A stretch of DNA of 12,786 nucleotides. Source: an uncultured Acidiphilium sp. Its GTDB lineage: Bacteria > Bacillota > Clostridia > Christensenellales > Borkfalkiaceae. The stretch is from positions 1 to 12,786 of the forward strand of contig CABUWK010000051.1 of NCBI GenBank assembly GCA_902495325.1. The letters are read 5' to 3'. The position numbers were made by a program, and so were the translations under genes. The first letter of the stretch is position 1, and each line of letters opens with the position of its first letter. This document shows positions 1 through 7,019 of this stretch, piece by piece. The notes below the pieces were generated by a model. It was given only the letters and a program-made list of their open reading frames with translations, was not told the origin of the DNA and ran no database searches.

Positions 1-260
1 AAGCAGTTGTCTCCTCTTCGAAAAAGAAAAACGGTTATCCGAAAGAACGAAATAGTTGCAGGTTTGATTATGATTATAGTTGCTTATCAACGATTACTCT
101 TTCATTCTCTGCCAAAGGATCTCAAAATGATATGGTTTTGCAATTACAGGAATATGCCTTGAGTTTATTCATAAGTCGGGCAAGGACGGGGTGGAATGAC
201 AAAATTGCGTTTTCCCCTTGAATTTTATTTTTTAAGGTCAGGATATTTTTTTTCATAGGC
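1..260. other. AT-rich stretch with no recognisable gene
   Basis: No gene is recognised here. Plus frame 3 is open from the window edge to a TGA at 219-221 (72 codons), and frame 1 is open from the edge to a TGA at 160-162. Neither translation shows a family I know, and neither has an internal start with a ribosome binding site. One of them may be the tail of a gene that begins left of the window. The T-rich stretch at about 220-258 could end an upstream transcript, but its only stem is AT-only and weak. Confidence 0.4.
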
Positions 261-289
261 TTGATAATTCCCATAATATATGTTATAAT
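261..289 (+). promoter_or_regulatory. Sigma-A-type promoter for the c-di-GMP gene
   Basis: TTGATA (261-266) and a perfect TATAAT (284-289) are separated by 17 bases. A TG one base upstream of the -10 (281-282) makes it an extended -10 as well. Transcription would start near 295, giving a leader of about 130 nt before the GGDEF gene at 428. The match to the vegetative consensus is close. Confidence 0.8.
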
Positions 290-312
290 GAATATGTAAA
301 TTTGGGATAAAA

Positions 313-380
313 CCGACAGAATTTTCCGCAGCGGATACCCGCTGCGGGCTATGCGGAACGGCGGACGTTCCGGCAGTCGG
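313..380 (+). promoter_or_regulatory. Structured 5' leader, three-way-junction-like
   Basis: Three nested stems fit the leader. The outer stem is CCGAC (313-317) with GTCGG (376-380). Inside it are a perfect 9-bp hairpin, CCGCAGCGG (326-334) with CCGCTGCGG (339-347), and a 7-bp hairpin, CGGAACG (354-360) with CGTTCCG (366-372). TCCGCA (325-330) can instead pair with TGCGGA (352-357), so two folds compete. It does not show the conserved bases I associate with c-di-GMP-I riboswitches. It may be a regulatory RNA or only a stabilising leader. Confidence 0.4.
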
Positions 381-427
381 ACTTTCGGGAAAAACAGGAT
401 CGTTGCCGAAAAACAAAAGGAAGGATT

Positions 428-1762
428 ATGGAAGGAGAAGTAACAAAACTCACAATGCGGGAAGCCGAAGCGGAAATAGCGGAATTCCGCAAGGTTTTTA
501 CCGTGGTAAGATTGCTGAAAAAGGAAGAAATAGCGGGTATTTGCGGAAAGGAAAATCTCCCGGATAAAACATGCCCCTGTTATTCTTTCTGGGAAAAAGA
601 CGAGCCATGTGAAAACTGTGTTTCGGCAAAAGCCTTTATCGAGAAAAGAGACATTGCCAAGCTTGAGTTTTCGAAAAAAGGCGTGTACCATGTGATTTCC
701 AGATACGTCGAGGTGGATGGGAAACCGTGCGTGATGGAATGCCTCCGTGTGTTCGATGAGGAAAGCCTTATGGATTTCAGCGGCGGGGACAGGCTACTTT
801 CTCACATGAACGGTTATTACGAGAAAATGTATACCGACGCGATGACGGGTATTTACAATCGTCGGTTCTATGAGGAAAAATTAAAAAATTCTACCCTTGC
901 CGCCGGCGTTGCAATGATCGATCTCGACGATTTCAAAGTGTATAACGACGTTTACGGGCATTCCGCAGGCGATTCCGTGCTTACCGTTATCGCCGGAGAG
1001 ATGCAGAAAGGGCTTCGCACTTCCGACCGGCTGATCCGTTACGGAGGGGATGAGTTCCTTCTTGTTATGCCGGGCGTCCGTGAAGACGGGTTCGAATCGG
1101 GCTTGAAAAATTTGCTGAAAAACGTGAACCATATCGTCCTGCCCGGGTATGCGGAAATCAAACTGACAAAGAGCATCGGCGCTACGATGTGCCGGGACGA
1201 AACGATCGAATCCGCGGTGAACCGTGCGGACAGGCTTTTATATCGGGCGAAAGGCAAGAAAAATGTGATCGTTACCGATAAAGACGGTGAATTGAAAGAG
1301 GAAAAAAACAAAGCGAATATTCTGATCGTGGACGATTCCGAGATCAACCGCGAAATATTGTCTTCTATTCTGAAAAACGAATTCAACGTGATAGAGGCTT
1401 CCGGCGGGAAAGAATGCGTGTCTCTTTTAAAGCGCTACGGCACGGCGATCTCCGTAATTCTGCTCGATATCATGATGCCCGACATGAACGGGTTCGACGT
1501 TCTCGAATACATGACCATGAATCATTATATCGAGGATATCCCCGTGATTACCATTACGGGAGACGAATCGGGGCAGACCATCCGGAAGGCGTACGAAATG
1601 GGGGTGTCCGATTTCATCAGCCGTCCGTTCGACGCGAAAGTCGTTTACAGGCGGGTCCTTAATACGATCAATCTGTATGAAAAACAACGCCGCCTGATTT
1701 CCGCCGTTTCGGGAGAGATCCTCGAAAAGGAGAAAACAGCCGCATTCTGGTGGATATCTTAA
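428..1762 (+). CDS. Cys-rich sensor-GGDEF-receiver protein, first part of a frameshifted GGDEF-REC-HD-GYP enzyme
   Basis: This is a predicted diguanylate cyclase that makes cyclic di-GMP from GTP. The start at 428 follows AAGGAAGG. Residues 1-115 form a small sensor-like domain with cysteines at 39, 49, 51, 61 and 64 (a CPC and a CENC motif), a type I recall from clostridial GGDEF proteins. The GGDEF domain spans about 130-285: metal-binding Asp165, an NDVYGHSAGD stretch, an intact GGDEF at 206-210, and an inhibitory RxxD site (R197, D200) five residues before it. A receiver domain follows at about 297-415, with D302/D303, phospho-acceptor D347 and T377; the usual Lys before Pro400 is Arg399. 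The reading frame then ends with a short unrelated tail (TAAFWWIS). The HD-GYP domain continues in the -1 frame from about 1737, so the protein is probably truncated by a one-base loss in the A-run at 1733-1736. No transmembrane segment is seen, so it is probably cytosolic. Confidence 0.88.
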   Translation: MEGEVTKLTMREAEAEIAEFRKVFTVVRLLKKEEIAGICGKENLPDKTCPCYSFWEKDEPCENCVSAKAFIEKRDIAKLEFSKKGVYHVISRYVEVDGKPCVMECLRVFDEESLMDFSGGDRLLSHMNGYYEKMYTDAMTGIYNRRFYEEKLKNSTLAAGVAMIDLDDFKVYNDVYGHSAGDSVLTVIAGEMQKGLRTSDRLIRYGGDEFLLVMPGVREDGFESGLKNLLKNVNHIVLPGYAEIKLTKSIGATMCRDETIESAVNRADRLLYRAKGKKNVIVTDKDGELKEEKNKANILIVDDSEINREILSSILKNEFNVIEASGGKECVSLLKRYGTAISVILLDIMMPDMNGFDVLEYMTMNHYIEDIPVITITGDESGQTIRKAYEMGVSDFISRPFDAKVVYRRVLNTINLYEKQRRLISAVSGEILEKEKTAAFWWIS

Positions 1763-2355
1763 GCGAGGTCGCCGAATTTCGTTCCGGATTCGGGGGCGGT
1801 CACGTTACCAATATCAACAAGATCACCGAACTTCTGCTTGTCCGCCTGATGACAAAAACAAAGAAATACAACCTTACCGGAAAGGACGTTTACCTGATTA
1901 CGACGGCTTCTTCTCTGCATGATATCGGAAAAGTCGGAATTGACGGGGATATTCTGAGCAAACCCGGAAGGCTAACGCCGGAAGAGTTTGAAATTGTGAA
2001 AACGCACACCACGATCGGCGCGGAAATGGTTGCGGGGATCCGTGAATATCAGAACGAACCGCTCGTGAAATATGCTTATCAGATCTGTCTGCATCATCAC
2101 GAGAAGTATGACGGAAAAGGGTATCCAGATGGTTTGAAGGGGGACGATATTCCCATTGCCGCACAGGTTGTGTCTCTTGCCGACGTGTACGACGCTTTGA
2201 CTGCAAAGCGCTCTTATAAAGAGGCATATACCGAAGATCAGGCGATCGAAATGATCGTGAACGGCGAGTGCGGGCAATTCAATCCCCTTTTGCTCGAATG
2301 TCTGCTCGACGTGCGAAAATTTTTTGCGAAAGATAAAAACGGAGAGATAAAATAG
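1750..2355 (+). CDS. HD-GYP phosphodiesterase domain, displaced second part of the same protein
   Basis: This is a predicted cyclic di-GMP phosphodiesterase domain of the HD-GYP class. With numbering from a GTG at 1750, it has HDIGK at 57-61, a second-shell His86, the HHE of HHHEKYDGKGYP at 115-126, the GYPDGL motif, and ADVYDALT around 144-151. Metal ligands appear intact. The GTG is a poor start: the only purine-rich site (AAGGAG, 1727-1732) is 17 bases upstream and lies inside the preceding coding sequence. Reading this frame upstream of the GTG gives NSRIL immediately before VDILSEVAEF, which continues the helical linker expected after a receiver domain. The parsimonious reading is one 642-residue GGDEF-REC-HD-GYP protein split by a single-base deletion. 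Re-initiation or ribosomal slippage could still yield this domain separately. Confidence 0.8.
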   Translation: MDILSEVAEFRSGFGGGHVTNINKITELLLVRLMTKTKKYNLTGKDVYLITTASSLHDIGKVGIDGDILSKPGRLTPEEFEIVKTHTTIGAEMVAGIREYQNEPLVKYAYQICLHHHEKYDGKGYPDGLKGDDIPIAAQVVSLADVYDALTAKRSYKEAYTEDQAIEMIVNGECGQFNPLLLECLLDVRKFFAKDKNGEIK

Positions 2356-2449
2356 TTTAAAACTCGGCTATAACACGATAAACAGAGTATTTTAATTTTA
2401 TTTTGCGGGTATGCCGCGTTCGGCTCCCGCAGCGGCGAAAAGGAGAATT

Positions 2450-2797
2450 ATGACGATCGTTCAGTTTTATGATAAAATAGGCGGAAATTATTCCGAAGTG
2501 GAAGGCAGGCTCGGATCGGGAGAGACGGCGAAGTATTTTGCCATGAAGTTTCCGAAGGATCCGAGTTTCGGCACTCTGAAAAAGGCTTTGGCGGAAGGGG
2601 ATGCGGAAACGGCGTTCCGCGCGGCACACACGCTGAAAGGGGTTTGCCAGAACCTCGGATTCGAAAATCTGTATCGTCCCGCGTTCGAACTGACGGAAAA
2701 ACTTCGCGGAAGATCTCTTGAGGGGGCTGAGCCTTTGTTTCACGAAGTGGAGAAAGAATATACCGCTCTCATGGCGGCTCTGGCTGAGGTGGAATAA
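2450..2797 (+). CDS. Hpt-domain phosphotransfer protein
   Basis: This 115-residue protein is a stand-alone histidine phosphotransfer (Hpt) domain, which shuttles phosphate between receiver domains. The diagnostic motif is AAHTLKGVCQNLG, with phospho-accepting His60, in a predicted all-helical fold. The ATG at 2450 is chosen over an upstream in-frame ATG at 2411 because AAAAGGAG sits directly before it and the Hpt fold begins there. It lies 94 bases downstream of the GGDEF-REC-HD-GYP pair on the same strand, with no clear terminator between, so co-transcription is likely. The neighbouring receiver domain (D347 of that protein) is the obvious partner, though this is inferred only from proximity. 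Stems such as GCGGG (2405-2409) with CCCGC (2426-2430) can form in the gap. Confidence 0.85.
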   Translation: MTIVQFYDKIGGNYSEVEGRLGSGETAKYFAMKFPKDPSFGTLKKALAEGDAETAFRAAHTLKGVCQNLGFENLYRPAFELTEKLRGRSLEGAEPLFHEVEKEYTALMAALAEVE

Positions 2798-2806
2798 AAC
2801 CGGGAA

Positions 2807-2835
2807 CGGCGCGAAAGCGCCGGAATCTATTTTTT
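2807..2835 (+). terminator. Terminator after the Hpt gene
   Basis: CGGCGC (2807-2812), a GAAA tetraloop (2813-2816) and GCGCCG (2817-2822) form a perfect 6-bp GC stem. Six T residues follow at 2830-2835 after a short gap. It is placed 9 bases beyond the Hpt stop. The gap before the T-run makes it slightly less than ideal. Confidence 0.65.
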
Positions 2836-2897
2836 CTCGGATAATCATCCGGAAAGAGATAAAAAAATTTTTCTCAAAATTCGCGAAGAAAATCACA

Positions 2898-2933
2898 ATA
2901 CGGGGGGTTTTTACTTGTAAAAATCCCCCGTAT
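2898..2933. repeat. Near-perfect 16-bp inverted repeat
   Basis: The arms 2898-2913 (ATACGGGGG core, then T-run and A) and 2918-2933 (TAAAAA, then CCCCCGTAT) pair over 16 positions with one G-T wobble, around a CTTG loop. The stem holds a block of five to six G-C pairs. It can form in either strand and has no clean T-run outside the stem on the plus strand. It may be a second or bidirectional terminator, or an operator, because the promoter for the next gene begins inside its loop. Confidence 0.7.
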
Positions 2934-2943
2934 CCTATATAAT
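2915..2943 (+). promoter_or_regulatory. Promoter for the ABC-F gene
   Basis: TTGTAA (2915-2920) and a perfect TATAAT (2938-2943) lie 17 bases apart. The -35 sits in the loop and right arm of the inverted repeat at 2898-2933, so hairpin formation or protein binding there would compete with RNA polymerase. Transcription would start near 2950. Confidence 0.7.
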
Positions 2944-2949
2944 ATAAAA

Positions 2950-3143
2950 GGGTTCGGATCCGTCGGGTCGGTTGTTTTTACGGCAAATCGCAAATCTGAC
3001 GGAAGGAAGACGCAAAAGTTCGTATTCTTATCCGGACAAGCAAAAAAGAAGAATTTTTCCGGTCGTTTGTCGGGGCGCGCGGGGAGGACCGCAGCCGAAA
3101 ACGTGTTTCGTTCCGGCATGACGGAAAAATTCCGAGAGGTAAA
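2950..3143 (+). promoter_or_regulatory. Leader of about 195 nt before the ABC-F gene, possible attenuator
   Basis: No gene is evident here. Just before the start codon, TTCCG (3111-3115), CGGAA (3122-3126) and TTCCG (3130-3134) can form two mutually exclusive hairpins. The third element directly abuts the ribosome binding site GAGAGG (3134-3139). An ATG at 3118 opens a frame that overlaps the ABC-F start but has no ribosome binding site. Some ABC-F genes are controlled by leader attenuation, so this layout is suggestive, but the stems are short. Confidence 0.25.
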
Positions 3144-4724
3144 ATGTTACAGGTTACGGGAGTCAGTTTGCAATTCGGCAGCAGAAAGCTGTTCGAAGAC
3201 GTTAATATCAAGTTCACCAAGGGCAATTGCTACGGCATCATCGGGGCGAACGGCGCGGGAAAATCCACCTTTCTGAAGGTGCTTTCGGGAGAGATCGAGC
3301 CTCAGAAAGGCGAGGTTTCGCTCGGTAAAAACGAGAGAATGTCCGTGCTTCGTCAGGATCAGCATGCTTTTGACGACGAAACGGTTCTTCGTACCGTCAT
3401 GCTCGGGCATAAAAGGCTTGTCGATATCATGGACGAAAAGGACGCTCTTTATGCGAAAGCCGATTTTACCGACGAAGACGGTATCCGCGCGAGCGATCTG
3501 GAAACGGAGTTTGCCGAGCTTGGCGGATGGGATGCGGAGAGCGATGCGGAAAAACTTCTTTCCGCCCTTGAAATTCCCTCTGACGATTACGAAAAGAAAA
3601 TGGGCGAGCTCGACGGTAAGGAAAAGGTCAAGATCCTTCTTGCACAGGCGTTGTTCGGCAATCCGGACGTCCTTCTTCTGGACGAACCGACAAATAACCT
3701 CGATATCCGCACCACGCGCTGGCTGGAAGATTTCCTGCTCGATTACGAAAACACGATCATCATCGTTTCGCACAACCGCCACTTCCTGAATAAGGTGTGC
3801 ACCTATATCTGCGACGTCGATTTCGGCAGGATCAACGTGTATTTCGGTAACTACGATTTCTGGTATAAAACGAGCCAGCTTCTTGCCCGCCAGCAGAAGG
3901 AACAGAATAAAAAATCGGAACAGCGCGCAAAGGAATTGCAGGAATTTATCGCAAGGTTCTCCGCGAACGCTTCGAAGAGCAAGCAGGCGACCGCGCGTAA
4001 AAAAGAACTCGAAAAACTTACGATCAACGATATCAAAATTTCTTCGAGAAAATATCCCTACATTAATTTTAAATATGACCGCGAGATCGGAAACGACATT
4101 CTTTTTGTGGAAAATCTGACGAAAGAAGGCTATTTCGAAAATATTTCCTTTACCGTCGGGAGAGAGGATAAAATCGGTATCGTGGGAAAAAACAGCAAAG
4201 CGATCACCATGTTTTACGATATCCTGATGGGGAACGAAACGGCGACGAGCGGCTATTTCAAATGGGGAAAAACGATCACTCCGACCTATCTGCCTTCCAA
4301 TAACGACAGCTTTTTCGTCGGGTGCGACCTGTCCCTTGTCGACTGGCTGAGCCGTTTTTCCTACGATCATTATGAAGAATTCGTTCGCGGGTGGCTCGGC
4401 AGAATGCTGTTCTCCGGCGAAGAAGCTTTGAAAAAAGCGTCTGTGGTATCCGGCGGCGAAAGGGTGAGATGTATGCTCGCGAAAATGATGCTCGAAGGGG
4501 GCAATTTCATGATCCTCGACGAGCCGACCAACCATCTCGATCTCGAATCGATCACCGCATTAAATGACGGGCTTGAAAATTTCAAAGGATGTCTTCTTTT
4601 AACGAGTCACGACCAGGAGCTGATGAATACGGTTTGCAACCGCATTATCGAAATCGACGGCACGAAGGTTTACGACCGCCCCGTCGATTACGACGGCTAT
4701 CTTGCCGAAACGGTGAAAGATTGA
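3144..4724 (+). CDS. ybiT: ABC-F family ATPase, YbiT/YkpA type
   Basis: This is a 526-residue soluble twin-ATPase protein that would act on the ribosome rather than as a transporter, as there are no membrane segments. The length matches the YbiT/YkpA branch. Domain 1 has Walker A GANGAGKST (34-42), Walker B LLLDE (177-181), an atypical signature ELDGKEK (155-161) and His210 of the H-loop. The charged linker runs from about 240 to 305 and contains the RFSANASKSKQAT stretch typical of this branch. Domain 2 keeps the signature VSGGE (435-439), Walker B MILDE (456-460) and His489. Its Walker A reads GKNSKAIT (348-355), with Ile354 where the catalytic lysine should be. ATP hydrolysis at one composite site may therefore be lost. 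The start follows GAGAGG. A role in antibiotic resistance is not indicated by the sequence; a housekeeping translation factor is more likely. Confidence 0.93.
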   Translation: MLQVTGVSLQFGSRKLFEDVNIKFTKGNCYGIIGANGAGKSTFLKVLSGEIEPQKGEVSLGKNERMSVLRQDQHAFDDETVLRTVMLGHKRLVDIMDEKDALYAKADFTDEDGIRASDLETEFAELGGWDAESDAEKLLSALEIPSDDYEKKMGELDGKEKVKILLAQALFGNPDVLLLDEPTNNLDIRTTRWLEDFLLDYENTIIIVSHNRHFLNKVCTYICDVDFGRINVYFGNYDFWYKTSQLLARQQKEQNKKSEQRAKELQEFIARFSANASKSKQATARKKELEKLTINDIKISSRKYPYINFKYDREIGNDILFVENLTKEGYFENISFTVGREDKIGIVGKNSKAITMFYDILMGNETATSGYFKWGKTITPTYLPSNNDSFFVGCDLSLVDWLSRFSYDHYEEFVRGWLGRMLFSGEEALKKASVVSGGERVRCMLAKMMLEGGNFMILDEPTNHLDLESITALNDGLENFKGCLLLTSHDQELMNTVCNRIIEIDGTKVYDRPVDYDGYLAETVKD

Positions 4725-4818
4725 GTTTTGAAAAAACGTTCTGAAGAGATTACGACCTTAAATGATGGGTTATAAGTCGATTAATTAACAAATTTTAACT
4801 CTGGAGGGTTTCTGTAAT

Positions 4819-5835
4819 ATGAGTAAAATTCTGGTAACGGGCGGCGCCGGGTATATCGGAAGCCACACCGTGATCGAGCTCGTGAACGCCGGGTACGACG
4901 TTACGATCGTCGACAATCTGTACAACAGCAAAGAAGAAGCCGTGAGAAGGGTAGAGAAAATTCTTGGCAAAAAACTGGATTTCGTGATCGCGGACGTCTG
5001 CGACAAACAGGCGATGCGCGAGGTGTTCCGCACGCGGGATATTTCCGCCGTGATCAATTTTGCGGGATATAAAGCCGTGGGCGAATCGGTTGCAAAGCCG
5101 ATCGAATATTACGAAAACAACATCGGCGGCATGCTTGCCCTGATCGACGTGATGAGAGAGTTCGGTTGTAAAAACCTGGTATTCTCCTCTTCCGCCACGG
5201 TGTACGGAAATCCGCATACCGTTCCCATCACCGAAGATTTCCCCCTTTCCACGACCAACCCTTACGGGAGCACGAAACTTTTTATCGAATATATTCTGAA
5301 GGATCTCGCAAAAGCCGATCCCGAATTCAATATCGCGATCCTCAGGTATTTCAACCCCATCGGCGCGCACGAATCGGGGCTGATCGGGGAAGATCCGAAC
5401 GGCATTCCGAACAATCTCTGCCCGTATATCACGAAGGTGTGCGTGGGGAAACTTGAAAAAGTTCACGTGTTCGGCAACGATTATCCTACGCCGGACGGAA
5501 CGGGGGTTCGCGACTATATCCATGTGGTCGACCTTGCGAAAGGGCACGTTCTCGCCGTGAAAAAGTTGCTTACGAAGAGCGGGCTGTTTATCGTGAACCT
5601 CGGAACGGGCAAAGGGTACAGCGTTCTTGAAATTATTCATGCTTTCTCGAAGGCGTTCGGCAAGGAGATCCCTTACGTGATCGATCCTCGCCGCCCGGGA
5701 GATATCCCTGCATGCTATGCCGATCCGTCTCTTGCGGAAAAACTGATCGGGTTCAAAGCGGAAAAAACGCTTGACGATATGTGTGCGTCTTCTTTAAAGT
5801 GGCAGCTGCAGAACCCGGACGGTTACGGAGACTGA
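4819..5835 (+). CDS. galE: UDP-glucose 4-epimerase
   Basis: This cytosolic enzyme interconverts UDP-glucose and UDP-galactose with bound NAD, feeding galactose use (Leloir pathway) or cell-surface sugar synthesis. The Rossmann motif TGGAGYIG places the glycines at 8, 11 and 14. The FSSSATVYG block gives the catalytic Ser124, and NPYGSTK gives Tyr149 and Lys153 of the SDR YxxxK pair. RYFNPIGAH and RDYIHVVDLA are family-specific blocks. The 338-residue length equals the classical enzyme. GGAGGG at 4803-4808 supports the ATG at 4819. It stands alone: no other galactose genes flank it, and the 94 bases upstream show no convincing promoter or terminator, so it could be read through from the ABC-F gene. 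The 223 bases downstream hold no gene and only one small stem, TGCGC (6020-6024) with GCGCA (6030-6034). Confidence 0.97.
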   Translation: MSKILVTGGAGYIGSHTVIELVNAGYDVTIVDNLYNSKEEAVRRVEKILGKKLDFVIADVCDKQAMREVFRTRDISAVINFAGYKAVGESVAKPIEYYENNIGGMLALIDVMREFGCKNLVFSSSATVYGNPHTVPITEDFPLSTTNPYGSTKLFIEYILKDLAKADPEFNIAILRYFNPIGAHESGLIGEDPNGIPNNLCPYITKVCVGKLEKVHVFGNDYPTPDGTGVRDYIHVVDLAKGHVLAVKKLLTKSGLFIVNLGTGKGYSVLEIIHAFSKAFGKEIPYVIDPRRPGDIPACYADPSLAEKLIGFKAEKTLDDMCASSLKWQLQNPDGYGD

Positions 5836-6058
5836 TTTGCTTTCAAAAACGAAAAAAGGACGGGAAACGGGGTCGCTGCTTTCTGTTCTTTTTAAAACCG
5901 GCAGATAATCAACTTATAGGGGGGCGTCTTTTCCGTCTGATGGTTGAAAGGCGGATCCTGTTTGTGTCGAAAATCATAAAACGTAACTTTTTTATGAAAG
6001 GTGTGTTGTAAATAAAGAATGCGCTGATTGCGCAAATAACATATAGGAAGTATTGAAA

Positions 6059-6811
6059 ATGCCTGATTTACAAAATTCGCCGCTCACCCGCGTGATCGCA
6101 TGCCTTTTTCTCGGTTATTTTCTCGTTCTTTTTGCCGAGCGCGTGCAGAGCCTCGTTCGTATCTGCCGCACTTCTTTTTCCGGTTTATACCGGAGCGGGT
6201 TTGACGGATTTGTCAATACCGTGACGATTTTTTCCTTGCTTATTTCTGTCGGGCTTTTGTCGTTTGGGTGCAAAAGCTTCTGGCGGTCTCTTGTTGATTC
6301 TTCTGTTACGCCCGATTACACGATGCTGACGATTACTGCAGGCGTGATGCTGGTTTCGGGTATGATGCATACGGAACATACGATCGCGCCCGTTCAGTTT
6401 GTGTCCTACGGTTTGCTGATCGCCGCAATGGTTCTGAAAACCGTGCAGGTTGCTTCCGGAAACGAACGCGCTTTTATGTTCTGGTATTCGCTTGTGTTTC
6501 TCACGGCGTTTTCCATGGCGATTCCCGTGATGTATCCCGCAAGGATTTCCCGTGCGGCATTGTTCTATGTGGTTGAGGCGGTAACCTCACTTGCGTTGGT
6601 TGCTTGTTTCACGTGGATGTTGCGGGATCTGTTTCTCGGGCAGGGAAAAGATCTTCTGTATTGGATTCCAATGGCAATAGCTGCGGTCGGAGACGCCGTG
6701 ATTCTGGCGATGCGCTGGAAGGAAAGTGCAAATACTTTCGTTCTGATTTTTATCGTTTTGTCGGCGGTTGTTTTCGCGGTCGGTAAGGTGATTTTCGCGG
6801 TGATGAAATAA
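6059..6811 (+). CDS. Multi-pass membrane protein of unknown function
   Basis: I do not recognise this family. The 250-residue product is strongly hydrophobic, with about eight predicted helices, near residues 10-27, 52-71, 86-102, 110-128, 139-159, 167-186, 198-216 and 226-247. Between helices 3 and 4 lies a short polar loop, HTEHT (104-108), with two histidines and a glutamate that could bind a metal or carry protons; this is inference. There is no signal peptide distinct from helix 1 and no soluble domain. The ATG at 6059 is preferred over an in-frame TTG at 6053 because AGGAAG (6045-6050) then sits 8 bases upstream. It appears to be a single-gene unit; no promoter was confidently seen upstream. 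Confidence 0.75.
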   Translation: MPDLQNSPLTRVIACLFLGYFLVLFAERVQSLVRICRTSFSGLYRSGFDGFVNTVTIFSLLISVGLLSFGCKSFWRSLVDSSVTPDYTMLTITAGVMLVSGMMHTEHTIAPVQFVSYGLLIAAMVLKTVQVASGNERAFMFWYSLVFLTAFSMAIPVMYPARISRAALFYVVEAVTSLALVACFTWMLRDLFLGQGKDLLYWIPMAIAAVGDAVILAMRWKESANTFVLIFIVLSAVVFAVGKVIFAVMK

Positions 6812-6990
6812 ACGTTCCGCCTGGTTTTCCGCCGATGGGCAGATTCCTTCGTTTTAACGGGGAATGGAATATGCAAATCACAATGAGTTTCAGGGCATAA
6901 AAATAAACGGGAAATTGATTCTTGGATAAAAATAAATCGGATCGGGCAGCGAAAAATCGTTTTCCCGGTCTTTTATTATCGGAAAACTTC
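6812..6990. other. Gap with a weak possible terminator
   Basis: No gene is seen. CGGG (6943-6946) can pair with CCCG (6964-6967), with CGA and TCG stacking inside, followed by TCTTTT. This could end the membrane-protein transcript just before the next promoter, but the stem is imperfect. Confidence 0.3.
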
Positions 6991-7019
6991 TTGCTTTTTC
7001 CAAAAAAACATGTTATAAT
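6991..7019 (+). promoter_or_regulatory. Promoter for the surface lipoprotein
   Basis: TTGCTT (6991-6996), 17 bases, then a perfect TATAAT (7014-7019) with an upstream TG (7011-7012) making an extended -10. Transcription would begin near 7025, inside the adjacent dyad, and leave a leader of about 290 nt. Confidence 0.75.

Noticed and set aside
1..221. Possible 3' end of a gene entering from the left
   Set aside because: Two plus frames are open at once and neither translation is recognisable; the AT-rich sequence makes chance open frames plausible.
290..427. c-di-GMP riboswitch before the GGDEF gene
   Set aside because: The conserved bases I know for class I and class II aptamers are not visible; only generic stems are present.
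3147..4535. Long open frame on the minus strand
   Set aside because: It lies opposite the ABC-F coding sequence and reflects its codon use. The translation shows no family and no start signals.
4795..5640. Minus-strand open frame opposite galE
   Set aside because: It is the antisense shadow of galE, with no motif or ribosome binding site.
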